A program made the translations under genes and the position numbers. Shown piece after piece: positions 8,652-17,280 of a stretch of DNA of 64,000 bases (its first letter is position 1; each line of letters starts with the position of its first letter). This DNA is from Weissella confusa (GTDB lineage: Bacteria > Bacillota > Bacilli > Lactobacillales > Lactobacillaceae). The stretch spans positions 62,001 to 126,000 of the forward strand of contig JACSZT010000020.1 in assembly GCA_014332815.1 (NCBI GenBank), written 5' to 3'. Below the pieces are notes generated by a model, which had not been told where the DNA came from, searched no databases, and was given only the letters and a program-made list of their open reading frames with translations.

Positions 8652-9515
8652 ATGCAAAACGCTAATTCACACAAGAAGATGTACAAATCAGGTAAGAACT
8701 GGGTAGCCGCAATGGTTGCGACGGTTGCAGTTGCAATGGTACCAATGACAATGACGACTTCAGCATCAGCTGATGACTCAGCACAACCAACGTCATCATG
8801 GCGTGCAAAGACGGTTGAAGATGTCCAAACTGCTGTTCAAGCTGCAGGTGACACTTACGTTGTGCAAGCGGGTGATACATTGTCAACGATCGCATCAGCA
8901 ACGGCATTGACGACTGACGAAATTGCGGCCGCAAACGGCATCTCAGATGTACACTTCATTTTGGTTGGCCAAGAAATTAAGTTGACTGCTGATGCAGTAG
9001 TTGCTTCAGAGGCGCCAGTTGAAGAAGCTGCTGCTGAAGAAACGGCACCAGTAGCTGAAGTTGCACCAGTTGAAGAAGCGGTTGTCGAACAAGCACCAGT
9101 TGTCGAGGAAGCTGCGGTTGAAACTCCTGCAGTTGAAGCACCGGTTGCTGAGGCACCAGTAGTCAATGCGCCTTCAGCACCAAGCTACAACACGAATGGT
9201 AACTCATACTACGCCGGACAATGCACGTGGTATGTAAAGAACACGTTGTCATGGGTCGGTAACTACTGGGGAAACGCTAACCAATGGGCAGACAGCGCAG
9301 CCGCAGCAGGTCTTTTGGTTGACTCAAACCCAACTGTTGGATCAGTTGCCGTCTTCATGCCAGGCGTAGCTGGTGCATCAGTTTGGGGACACGTAGCCGT
9401 TGTTACGGGTGTTAACGGTGGTATGGTGACGATTTCAGAAATGAACGCACAGGGTGAATATGTGATTTCATCACGCACGGTTTCAGCTGCTGGTGTGTTG
9501 TTCATCCACCAATAA
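8652..9515 (+). CDS. secreted LysM-CHAP peptidoglycan hydrolase
   Basis: 287 residues behind GAGGAG. A long signal peptide ends near SASADD (about residue 41). One LysM domain (about 69-111: YVVQAGDTLSTIA...GQEIKL) binds peptidoglycan. A Glu/Ala/Pro-rich linker (about 118-178) leads to a C-terminal CHAP domain (about 185-285) with catalytic Cys191 in GQCTWY and His247 in WGHVAVV. CHAP enzymes are amidases or endopeptidases that cut peptide stems of peptidoglycan. The layout matches LAB surface antigens and cell-separation hydrolases. WalR-like boxes upstream fit that role. The precise bond cut cannot be told from the sequence. Confidence 0.93.
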   Translation: MQNANSHKKMYKSGKNWVAAMVATVAVAMVPMTMTTSASADDSAQPTSSWRAKTVEDVQTAVQAAGDTYVVQAGDTLSTIASATALTTDEIAAANGISDVHFILVGQEIKLTADAVVASEAPVEEAAAEETAPVAEVAPVEEAVVEQAPVVEEAAVETPAVEAPVAEAPVVNAPSAPSYNTNGNSYYAGQCTWYVKNTLSWVGNYWGNANQWADSAAAAGLLVDSNPTVGSVAVFMPGVAGASVWGHVAVVTGVNGGMVTISEMNAQGEYVISSRTVSAAGVLFIHQ

Positions 9516-9527
9516 TTTAGAGTTAAT

Positions 9528-9562
9528 GGAGTTACGTCTACTTGCAGATGTAGCTCTTTTTT
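9528..9562 (+). terminator. terminator of the LysM-CHAP gene
   Basis: Imperfect arms GAGTTACGTCT and AGATGTAGCTC are followed by six T. Confidence 0.8.
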
Positions 9563-9694
9563 CGTATTGTAAGTAGGTGATGTGACTAGACATCTGTATT
9601 TTTGAAAGTTCTATGTCGGTATACTAGATATAACCTAAGAAATCATGTATACTTTTATAGATAAAGATTTAGCATTTACAAGGAGACCATAACA

Positions 9695-10573
9695 ATGGCT
9701 ATTACTGCTTCACAAGTTAAGGAATTGCGTGAAAAGACTGGTGTCGGAATGATGGACGCCAAGAAGGCGTTGGTTGAAACTGACGGTGACATGGACAAGG
9801 CAATCGACGTATTGCGCGAAAAGGGAATGGCTAAGGCTGCTAAGAAGGCTGATGCCGTTGCTGCTGAAGGTATGACTTTCGTTGCCGTTAAGGACAACGC
9901 TGCTGCAATTATCGAATTGAACTCACAAACTGACTTCGTTGCTGGTAACGCAGAGTTTAACGACTTGTTGCACGCTGTTGCAAACGCAATCGTTGAATTC
10001 AAGCCAGCTGACGTTGAAGCTGCTTTGGCTTTGCAAGTTTCTGAAGACGCTACGTTGAACGAAATGATCATCCGCACGACGCAAGTTACTGGTGAGAAGA
10101 TCACTTTGCGTCGCTTCCAAATCGTTGAAAAGGGTGAAGGACAAGAGTTCGGAACTTACTCACACATGGGTGGACGTATCTCATCTGTAGTATTGTTGGA
10201 CGGTGCTGATGCAGAGACTGCTAAGGACGTTGCTATGCACGTTGCAGCCATTGCACCACAATACGTTTCACGTGAAGAAGTTCCTGCTGATGTCTTGGCA
10301 CACGAGAAGGAAGTTCAAATGAACTCAGAAGACTTGCAAGGAAAGCCTGACAACATCAAGGAAAAGATGGTTGAAGGTCGTTTGAACAAGTTCTTGGCTG
10401 ACATCTCATTGGTTGACCAACCATTCGTTAAGGGTGACGGTAAGGAAACTGTTGCTAAATTTGTTGAGTCAAAGGGTGGCAAGGTTGTTTCATTCGTTCG
10501 CTACGAAGTTGGTGAAGGTATGGAAAAGGCTAACGTTGACTTTGCTGCTGAAGTTGCCGCACAAATTGGTTAA
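9695..10573 (+). CDS. tsf: translation elongation factor Ts
   Basis: 292 residues behind AAGGAG. The N-terminal UBA-like domain ([24 protein letters not shown]) and the TDFVAGN motif are diagnostic. EF-Ts recycles EF-Tu by exchanging GDP for GTP. It begins a run tsf-pyrH-frr on the same strand with gaps of 23 and 1 bases and one terminator at the end, so it is probably an operon. It has been separated from rpsB by 2.1 kb. Confidence 0.98.
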   Translation: MAITASQVKELREKTGVGMMDAKKALVETDGDMDKAIDVLREKGMAKAAKKADAVAAEGMTFVAVKDNAAAIIELNSQTDFVAGNAEFNDLLHAVANAIVEFKPADVEAALALQVSEDATLNEMIIRTTQVTGEKITLRRFQIVEKGEGQEFGTYSHMGGRISSVVLLDGADAETAKDVAMHVAAIAPQYVSREEVPADVLAHEKEVQMNSEDLQGKPDNIKEKMVEGRLNKFLADISLVDQPFVKGDGKETVAKFVESKGGKVVSFVRYEVGEGMEKANVDFAAEVAAQIG

Positions 10574-10593
10574 TCCGGAACTGAGGCTACTAA

Positions 10594-11319
<726 letters not shown>

Positions 11320-11320
11320 C

Positions 11321-11878
11321 ATGGCAAACCCAATTCTTGATTCAGCAAATGAGCGTATGGGTAAGGCCGCTGACGTTTTGCGTCGTGAGCTAGGTAACAT
11401 CCGTGCGGGTGTTGCTAACCCATCAATCTTGCGCAATGTTACGGCTGAGTACTATGGTGCTGAAACACCATTGAACCAATTGGCATCAATTACGGTGCCT
11501 GAAGCCCGCGTTTTGTTGATTACACCATTTGACAAGTCAATCTTGAAGGACATCGAGCAAGCTATCTTTGCTTCTGACCTAGGATTGACGCCTGCTAACG
11601 ACGGATCTGTTATCCGCTTGGTAATTCCTGCTTTGACTGAGGAAACTCGTAAGTCATTGGCTAAGGAAGTTAAGGGTGAATCTGAAAAGGCTAAGGTTGC
11701 GGTTCGTAACGTTCGTCGTGACGCCATGGACGATGCCAAGAAGGCATTGAAGAACGGAGACATGTCAGAAGACGAAGCTCGTAAGCTTGAAGATGACATC
11801 CAAAAGGCAACGGATGCTGCGGTGAAGAACATCGATGGTATTGCTGCTGAAAAGGAAAAGGAATTGTTGACAATTTAA
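11321..11878 (+). CDS. frr: ribosome recycling factor
   Basis: 185 residues, the usual length. It starts one base after the pyrH stop, with GGAGG inside the end of pyrH. The [18 protein letters not shown] and [14 protein letters not shown] blocks are conserved RRF features. With EF-G it splits the post-termination ribosome. It is the last gene of the tsf-pyrH-frr group. Confidence 0.98.
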   Translation: MANPILDSANERMGKAADVLRRELGNIRAGVANPSILRNVTAEYYGAETPLNQLASITVPEARVLLITPFDKSILKDIEQAIFASDLGLTPANDGSVIRLVIPALTEETRKSLAKEVKGESEKAKVAVRNVRRDAMDDAKKALKNGDMSEDEARKLEDDIQKATDAAVKNIDGIAAEKEKELLTI

Positions 11879-11887
11879 CATTCCATT

Positions 11888-11934
11888 TTAAAAAAGACGT
11901 GGAGTAACGATTAAGTTACTCCACGTCTTTTTTG
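11888..11934. terminator. frr terminator (strong, nearly symmetric)
   Basis: A 15 bp stem (AAGACGTGGAGTAAC with its complement) is flanked by A and T runs and could stop transcripts from both sides. Confidence 0.92.
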
Positions 11935-12194
11935 TTGTGTGCTTTGGCGGTTGAGAATATCTGGTAGATATCGCTTTTGTAGAACCGGTATCTTTTAGAA
12001 AGAGGCGTTAAGCATAACGATTCCATGCTGGTGTCTGTTACACACTGAATAATATTATGGAATTGAAGATTTGCATACATAAGCTCGTTGGAGTCTGGAA
12101 AAAAAGAATTATCTTTACTTTTGTAAAGCGAAAGATTTAATTTAAGGGAGTTTCCATGTGAATAAAATAACATTGTGTACAATATAAGCAACAA
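11916..12194 (-). pseudogene. possible remnant of an excisionase-type HTH gene
   Basis: An open frame on the minus strand encodes up to 92 residues. The C-terminal part, with SLCLTPLSKRYRFYKSDIYQ, resembles the end of small excisionase/MerR-type helix-turn-helix proteins, in which RYRFYKSDI is a typical wing motif. There is no ribosome binding site near the first ATG, base composition is low-GC, and the stop codon lies inside the frr terminator stem. I read it as a decayed or marginal gene. Chance resemblance is possible. Confidence 0.25.
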
Positions 12195-12523
12195 AATACG
12201 AGTGAGAGGGAATTGATTGTGAAGTTCATTCGTGAATTTAATGAGTAGAAATATTTAAAGCTCCAACAAAGCAGGATTTAAAATCTTGATTAGCGTTCGC
12301 TGTTGCTCAAGCGACTCAGAAAATCGGACGTGCATTCAAAAAGATGTGTTATTTTACGTCTTGTTCAGTTCAGACGCAACCTAAAAAATTCATATATTTA
12401 AAATGAAATGAAAATGTTATTCGTTTGAGTTGTTCATTATGATAAACTTAAATAGTCTTTTTGTGCAAGAAATAGCAAAAAATAAACTTGCAAAATAAAA
12501 AATGGTTAAATGGGTGGTTATAC
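12195..12523. other. AT-rich region with no intact gene
   Basis: About 330 bases without a convincing gene. GAGAGGG at 12205-12211 precedes a GTG that opens only a nine-codon frame. A further frame around 12290-12405 reads as peptide (AVAQATQKIGRAFKK) but lacks a start and is interrupted upstream. This looks like eroded coding sequence. Confidence 0.4.
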
Positions 12524-12742
12524 ATGGATAACGTAATTGATCTTGGCCGACTATGGCTGATTGCCCCGTTGGTAGATGGCGTGGGCTTGGTTGTTGCGCT
12601 TGGAAAAACCAACAAGGTCAATCTAAAGCGCACAGTCGATACATTGGCGCTGTGTGACGTAAAATTATTGGGTGTTGTTACACGACATCCAGAAGGTCGT
12701 AAAAACGATGATGCGACATTTGGATATACGACGATTACATAA
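12524..12742 (+). pseudogene. C-terminal remnant of a CpsD-type tyrosine kinase
   Basis: The 72-residue frame from the ATG at 12524 contains VDGVGLVVALGKTNKVNLKR, followed by a TVDTLALCDVKLLGVVTR block and a GYTT end. This matches the last part of capsule/exopolysaccharide bacterial tyrosine kinases (CpsD/EpsC family), just before their tyrosine tail. The Walker A, A' and B motifs and the N-terminal two thirds are absent. The first residues (DNVIDLGRLWLIAP) do not fit the family well, as after a frameshift. No other exopolysaccharide genes lie nearby. It is probably a pseudogene fragment left from a lost or moved locus. Confidence 0.6.
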
Positions 12743-12748
12743 GTAGAC

Positions 12749-12781
12749 AAGCGACGGTTCGGATGAGCCGTCGCTTTTTTG
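12749..12781 (+). terminator. terminator
   Basis: Arms AGCGACGG and CCGTCGCTT with a T run follow the kinase remnant. Confidence 0.88.
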
Positions 12782-12846
12782 GCCTATACCATAATATGTA
12801 AGCATTCCTGACAAGGTTTGTTCCGAACATGAAAATGGCGCCTATA

Positions 12847-12873
12847 CTAATCGTAAAGTTAAGGAACGATTAG
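12847..12873. promoter_or_regulatory. inverted repeat in the amt leader
   Basis: Perfect 8-base arms CTAATCGT and ACGATTAG are separated by 11 bases. They lie just after a possible -10 (TATACT, 12843) and before the ribosome binding site. This may be an operator or an RNA hairpin. Confidence 0.45.
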
Positions 12874-12892
12874 AAAAATGGAGGGTGACAAC

Positions 12893-14110
12893 ATGAGCGG
12901 TGCAGACATAGCTTGGGTTTTGGTTAGTTCAGCATTAGTTTGGTTAATGGTGCCAGGTCTGGCGTTGTTTTACGGGGGCTTCTCGGACGTTAGGTCAACA
13001 GTTAACACGTTGGCCATGGTATTAATCGCCATCGCTATTGGGGGCGTGTTGTGGTTCACAGTCGGGTATTCGTTGACGTTTAGTGGTAACGGGCCAATTA
13101 TTGGTGATTTGAAACATGCCTTTCTGAATGGTGTTTCAATGACGCAGAGCACGCGCGGACTGTCTATTCCGGATGGCGCGTTTGCCTTGTTCCAGGGGAT
13201 GTTCCCAATGATCACGATGGCGATTATCGCCGGTGCAGTTGTGGGGCGCATGAACTTTAAAGCGTTCGTGTTGTTTCTGATCGGTTGGATGATGTTAGTT
13301 TATGTACCATTGGCACACATGGTTTGGGGTGGCGGATTGTTAGCACAGATGGGTGCGATTGATTTTGCCGGCGGTGATGTGGTGCACATTTCATCAGGTG
13401 TTTCAGGATTGGTCTTGGCGCTGCTAATCGGTAAGCGTCAGCACGTGACGGCACTAACGGCACACAACATGCTATCGATTGTTATTGGCGGTGGATTATT
13501 GTGGTTTGGTTGGTTTGGGTTTAACTCTGGTTCAGCCTTGGCAGCCAACGGCGTAGCAATCTTGGCATTTTTAAACACTAGCATCGCCGCAGCAACGGCC
13601 ATGCTGACGTGGGTGATGTTTGATTTGTTGGTATTCAAGCAGGTTAAGGTATCAGGCGCCGTATCAGGTGGGATTGCTGGTTTGGTGGCGATTACACCAG
13701 GCGCTGGGTTTATTGAACCAGTCGGTGCTGCAATCACAGGCGGTATCGTAGCTTTGATTGTTTATGTTGCGACAACCGTCATTAAGTACCGAATGGGTTA
13801 TGATGACACGCTCGATGCCTTTGGGTTGCACGGTGTCGGAGGTGTAGCCGGTGGTTTGTTTACTGGTATTTTTGCAACAAAGGCACTGTCAGGACAGACC
13901 GGTTTATTAGCCGGTGGCTGGCATTTGTTCGGTATTCAGATTGCTGCAATCGTTTTGACAATCATGTTGTCAGTAGTGATGACGTGGGTGATTGCCAAAG
14001 CGGTTGCTGTTATCACGCCATTACGCGTTAACGAAAAGGCTGAGGCAACCGGCGTCGATTTGTGGCAACACGGTGAAACAATTGTAACGGAAATCCAAAC
14101 AACACGCTAG
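12893..14110 (+). CDS. amt: ammonium transporter, Amt family
   Basis: 405 residues. The ATG at 12893 is preceded by GGAGGG at 12880-12885; an earlier in-frame ATG at 12878 overlaps that sequence. About eleven membrane helices. Family landmarks are the GLALFYGG segment in helix 1, HMVWGGG, the twin-histidine region with FGLHGVGG, and FNSGSAL. It conducts ammonium or ammonia across the membrane. No glnK (PII) gene is beside it, unlike many bacteria. Expression may depend on the inverted repeat just upstream. Confidence 0.95.
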   Translation: MSGADIAWVLVSSALVWLMVPGLALFYGGFSDVRSTVNTLAMVLIAIAIGGVLWFTVGYSLTFSGNGPIIGDLKHAFLNGVSMTQSTRGLSIPDGAFALFQGMFPMITMAIIAGAVVGRMNFKAFVLFLIGWMMLVYVPLAHMVWGGGLLAQMGAIDFAGGDVVHISSGVSGLVLALLIGKRQHVTALTAHNMLSIVIGGGLLWFGWFGFNSGSALAANGVAILAFLNTSIAAATAMLTWVMFDLLVFKQVKVSGAVSGGIAGLVAITPGAGFIEPVGAAITGGIVALIVYVATTVIKYRMGYDDTLDAFGLHGVGGVAGGLFTGIFATKALSGQTGLLAGGWHLFGIQIAAIVLTIMLSVVMTWVIAKAVAVITPLRVNEKAEATGVDLWQHGETIVTEIQTTR

Positions 14111-14116
14111 ATGCTG

Positions 14117-14145
14117 TTGACATTGTTCGATATTAGGAGTAAATT
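14117..14145 (+). promoter_or_regulatory. promoter of the 34-residue gene
   Basis: TTGACA and TAAATT are separated by 17 bases. Confidence 0.65.
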
Positions 14146-14157
14146 AATATTACAGAT

Positions 14158-14178
14158 TTGTAAAGGTTTCCTTTACAA
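14158..14178. promoter_or_regulatory. perfect palindrome, candidate operator
   Basis: Arms TTGTAAAGG and CCTTTACAA are separated by TTT, just downstream of the predicted transcription start. The regulator is unknown. Confidence 0.5.
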
Positions 14179-14205
14179 TGACAAAGAACAAAAGGGGGTT
14201 ACAGT

Positions 14206-14310
14206 ATGTTTGGAATGAATGTATTGAATAAGAAAATTGATCGCGCCGTCCGTGAGTATCAGAAGCTGGATCCGGACTATCGCCCCACAAAGAAGTCTAA
14301 GAAGCATTAA
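14206..14310 (+). CDS. 34-residue basic small protein, unknown function
   Basis: The ATG follows AAAGGGGG with good spacing. The product (MFGMNVLNKKIDRAVREYQK...) has a short amphipathic helix and ends in a Lys-rich tail KKSKKH. It has its own promoter, a palindrome in the leader and a terminator, so it is very likely expressed. I do not recognise a family. It could be a small regulator or a ribosome-associated peptide, but nothing in the sequence decides this. Confidence 0.7.
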   Translation: MFGMNVLNKKIDRAVREYQKLDPDYRPTKKSKKH

Positions 14311-14322
14311 TACAATTGTTAG

Positions 14323-14357
14323 AACAGGTTTTCCTTATCGGGGAGACCTGTTTTTTA
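14323..14357 (+). terminator. terminator of the 34-residue gene
   Basis: Arms AACAGGT and ACCTGTT with T6. Confidence 0.88.
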
Positions 14358-14431
14358 ATTTGATATGGGAGAGATACGTAGTGACTAAGTGTTCACTTCG
14401 TGCTAGAGTTATGCCATGGGGAGGTGACGAT

Positions 14432-15127
14432 ATGAATTTGACAAAATTTGCAGAATTTATCACAGCGCTAGGTTCTTTGAATGGATACGCCTCAACGATT
14501 GCTGAAACTAAGCGTGCTCTTGAAATGAGAAACGCTCAAGTTTTGACTAGAGGACAAAACGATGCCATTATTTTTGCGGATGCTGTTAAAGCCATTGATG
14601 CAGTGCATGAGTTGCCTCTTACAGTTGATACAATTATTCGAATCAATAAAAGCTTTGATGGCGGTGGGGATGAACAACCCATGCCGGACAATTTAAGAGC
14701 GGATATCCAAGCCATTATTGCTGAATGGCACAATTCGCTTAAACTGGGTGAAGACGCTTGGAGATTGTTTGCGCGGTTAGCGAAATTACAGCCTTTCCAG
14801 GATGGTAATAAGCGAACGGCATTGATTGCGGCAAATCTAGCATTTGGTGCGTACAGCACGGATAACTACCTTTTGATTCCAGCTCGCACGGCTGATAGAT
14901 ATCGTTTTACTGCCGACTTGATGGATTATTATGTGGCGGATGACGATGGAGACGCCGAGGTTGTTTTTCAAAGGATGTTGAGCTGGGTGGATGGCAGTCA
15001 GCTAGATTCACCTAGTTTTTCGCCGAATTACGTAGATAGGCAGTTCAATGCCCAAACGACGGTGTACCAAACTGAACAAAAGTTAACAAGTGAAGCTATT
15101 GCGGACTTGTTTGATCAAGAGCAGTAG
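14432..15127 (+). CDS. Fic/DOC domain protein with altered catalytic motif
   Basis: 231 residues from the ATG at 14432 behind GGGGAGGTG. The Fic core motif H-P-F-x-[DE]-G-N-[GK]-R reads Q-P-F-Q-D-G-N-K-R at about residues 120-128, so the catalytic histidine is replaced by glutamine while the phosphate-binding DGNKR loop is intact. Fic proteins normally transfer AMP or other phosphate groups to target proteins. Without the His this one may be inactive as an AMPylase, or may do something else. No antitoxin partner gene is adjacent. A terminator follows directly. Confidence 0.82.
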   Translation: MNLTKFAEFITALGSLNGYASTIAETKRALEMRNAQVLTRGQNDAIIFADAVKAIDAVHELPLTVDTIIRINKSFDGGGDEQPMPDNLRADIQAIIAEWHNSLKLGEDAWRLFARLAKLQPFQDGNKRTALIAANLAFGAYSTDNYLLIPARTADRYRFTADLMDYYVADDDGDAEVVFQRMLSWVDGSQLDSPSFSPNYVDRQFNAQTTVYQTEQKLTSEAIADLFDQEQ

Positions 15128-15149
15128 TATTGAAGAATTAATAAACCTG

Positions 15150-15186
15150 AACGTCGAATCATGAAATAGTGATTTGGCGTTTTTTA
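15150..15186 (+). terminator. terminator of the Fic gene
   Basis: Imperfect arms AACGTCGAATCA and TGATTTGGCGTT are followed by a T run. Confidence 0.75.
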
Positions 15187-15216
15187 ATTTCTTACTAAAT
15201 TTTTTATAGGGCCGCC

Positions 15217-15236
15217 TATACCAATTTATACCAATT
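15217..15236 (+). repeat. tandem 10-base direct repeat upstream of glmS
   Basis: TATACCAATT occurs twice in a row. The half-site TATACCA recurs in the palindrome at 15321-15334. Confidence 0.6.
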
Positions 15237-15260
15237 AATTCACAATTGTCCGGTTTTTGG

Positions 15261-15290
15261 TTGACCATGCTTTTGTTTGTGCAATAATAG
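15261..15290 (+). promoter_or_regulatory. glmS promoter
   Basis: TTGACC at 15261 is followed after 17-18 bases by an ATAATA/TAATAG -10 element. Confidence 0.7.
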
Positions 15291-15320
15291 TCTTTGTATT
15301 AAAACGCAATGAAAACTCTG

Positions 15321-15334
15321 AGTGGTATACCACT
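15321..15334. promoter_or_regulatory. palindromic operator candidate in the glmS leader
   Basis: AGTGGTATACCACT is a perfect 14-base palindrome about 30 bases downstream of the predicted start of transcription. GntR-family NagR regulators of amino-sugar genes bind related TGGTATA..ACCA-type sites, and glmS is a known NagR target in some Lactobacillales. The assignment to NagR is inference. Confidence 0.5.
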
Positions 15335-15367
15335 TGGTTTGTGAAAGTGCATTAGGGGGAATTAATT

Positions 15368-17185
15368 ATGTTTTGCGGAATCGTTGGATTTACTGGTTTG
15401 AACTACCAATCAGCACCAATCTTGTTGAAGGGATTGGAAAAGCTTGAATACCGTGGGTACGATTCAGCCGGTATCTTCGTGGCTGATCAAGCTCTGGGAA
15501 CTGACCAATTGGTTAAGGAAAAGGGACGTGTTGCGCAGCTTGAAGCATTGGTTGATACAAAGAACGTGACGGGAACAAGTGGTATCGCACACACACGTTG
15601 GGCAACGCACGGTGTACCATCAATTAACAATGCTCACCCACACTTGTCTGCTGACGGACGTTTCTACCTAGTGCACAACGGTGTTATCGAAAACTACCTT
15701 GAGTTGAAGCAAGAGTACTTGTCAGATGTCACGTTCCACTCAGATACTGATACTGAAGTGGCTGTGCAATTGATTGGTAAGTTTGTTGATGAAGGCATGA
15801 CGACGTTTGATGCTTTGAAGAAGTTGATCAGCTTGTTGGATGTTAACTCAGCATACGGTTTCTTGTTGATGGACCGTAACGAGCCAGAGCGTATGTACGT
15901 TGCAAAGCAAAAGTCACCTTTGCTAATTGGGGTTGGTGAAGACTTTAATGTTGTAACGTCAGACGCGGTTGCCATGTTGGACCAAACGCACGACTTTATC
16001 GAATTGCACGATGGTGAAATTGCGATCATCGATCCTGATAACGTGCGTTTGTTCGGTGCTGATGGTGTTGAAACGTCACGTGAGCCATTCCACTTGGACA
16101 TTGATGCTTCAGAAACGGATAAGGGAACTTACCCATTCTACATGTTGAAGGAAATCGATGAGCAACCAATCGTTATCCGCCACTTGATTGAAAAGTACTT
16201 GGATAGCGAGGGTGGTGTTCACGTTGGGCAAGCCATCTTGGATGACATCAAGGCCGCAGATCGTTTGTACATCGTTGCTGCTGGTACGTCATACCACGCT
16301 GGTTTGGTTGGAAAGCGCTTGTTCGAACAATGGGCAGGTATTCCGACAGAAGTTCACTTGTCATCTGAATTTGCATATGAGCAACCATTGTTGTCAGAGA
16401 AGCCATTCTTTATCTTCTTGACACAATCAGGTGAGACGGCCGACTCACGTGAAGTTTTGCAAAACGTTAACGCCCAAGGCTTCAAGTCATTGACGTTGAC
16501 GAACGTTGAAAAGTCAACGTTGTGGCGTGAAGCAACGTACGCATTGCCATTGTTGGCCGGACCTGAAATTGCCGTTGCCTCAACGAAGGCATACGTTGCC
16601 CAAGTTGGTTTGCAAGCTATCTTGGCATACGCAGTCGCTGATCGTGATGCTCTTGGCTTCAACTTGGAGCAAGACTTGTCAAAGATTGCCGTTGGTATCC
16701 AAGGAATCGTCGATGACAAGGAAACGTTGCAACGCGTAGCCAACGAGATGTTGGTTGAGTCACGCAATGCGTTCTTTATCGGTCGTGGGGTGGATTCAAC
16801 GGTTTCATTGGAAGCTGCTTTGAAGTTGAAGGAAATCTCATACGTACAAGCTGAAGGATTCGCCGCTGGTGAGTTGAAGCACGGTACGTTGGCCTTGATC
16901 GAAGAAGGTACACCAGTGATTGCGTTGATTACGCAATCAAAGACAGCTGGTTTGGTTCGTGGAAACTTGGCTGAAACACAAGCCCGTGGTTCACGCGCCT
17001 ACACAATTGTGACCGAAGAGTTGGCTAAGGAAGGTGATGACTTCATCTTGCCAAACGTCAACGAATTGTTGTCACCATTGCTATCAGTTGTGCCAACGCA
17101 ATTGTTGGCCTACTACACATCATTGGGCCGTGGCCTAGACGTGGATCGTCCACGTAACTTGGCTAAGTCAGTGACTGTGCAATAA
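15368..17185 (+). CDS. glmS: glutamine-fructose-6-phosphate aminotransferase (isomerizing)
   Basis: 605 residues. An N-terminal class II glutamine amidotransferase domain (about 1-215) is followed by two SIS sugar-isomerase domains (about 285-425 and 455-595). The C-terminus DRPRNLAKSVTVQ is the conserved GlmS end. It makes glucosamine-6-phosphate for peptidoglycan. Oddly, the start reads M-F-C-G-I-V-G, so the catalytic cysteine is residue 3 rather than 2, and no other start codon fits. The leader has no glmS ribozyme that I can see; regulation is more likely through the palindrome at 15321. Confidence 0.96.
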   Translation: MFCGIVGFTGLNYQSAPILLKGLEKLEYRGYDSAGIFVADQALGTDQLVKEKGRVAQLEALVDTKNVTGTSGIAHTRWATHGVPSINNAHPHLSADGRFYLVHNGVIENYLELKQEYLSDVTFHSDTDTEVAVQLIGKFVDEGMTTFDALKKLISLLDVNSAYGFLLMDRNEPERMYVAKQKSPLLIGVGEDFNVVTSDAVAMLDQTHDFIELHDGEIAIIDPDNVRLFGADGVETSREPFHLDIDASETDKGTYPFYMLKEIDEQPIVIRHLIEKYLDSEGGVHVGQAILDDIKAADRLYIVAAGTSYHAGLVGKRLFEQWAGIPTEVHLSSEFAYEQPLLSEKPFFIFLTQSGETADSREVLQNVNAQGFKSLTLTNVEKSTLWREATYALPLLAGPEIAVASTKAYVAQVGLQAILAYAVADRDALGFNLEQDLSKIAVGIQGIVDDKETLQRVANEMLVESRNAFFIGRGVDSTVSLEAALKLKEISYVQAEGFAAGELKHGTLALIEEGTPVIALITQSKTAGLVRGNLAETQARGSRAYTIVTEELAKEGDDFILPNVNELLSPLLSVVPTQLLAYYTSLGRGLDVDRPRNLAKSVTVQ

Positions 17186-17197
17186 GATAAACACAAA

Positions 17198-17245
17198 AAC
17201 ACCGTTGTAATCGAGTCTGTGAGCTCAGTTACAATGGTGTTACTT
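17198..17245 (+). terminator. glmS 3' hairpin
   Basis: Long arms AACACCGTTGTAA and TTACAATGGTGTT with one mismatch. The T tract is poor, so termination may be incomplete. Confidence 0.6.
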
Positions 17246-17246
17246 G

Positions 17247-17274
17247 TTGACTGATAGTTAATTTAGTGTAATGT
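17247..17274 (+). promoter_or_regulatory. candidate promoter of a small RNA
   Basis: TTGACT and TAATGT are 16 bases apart, placing the start of transcription at about 17281, exactly where a closing stem begins. Confidence 0.45.
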
Positions 17275-17280
17275 AATTAT

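Noticed and set aside
8855-9166. Long minus-strand Thr/Ser/Ala frame opposite the LysM-CHAP gene
   Set aside because: Mirror of the Glu/Ala/Pro-rich linker codons; no start signals. The same holds for the minus-strand frames opposite glmS, rpsB, tsf, frr, rpsA and sbcC.
12221-12405. Possible bacteriocin or small-peptide gene (AVAQATQKIGRAFKKMCYFTSC frame)
   Set aside because: No intact start, a stop codon in the middle and no processing or immunity genes nearby. Kept only as eroded sequence.
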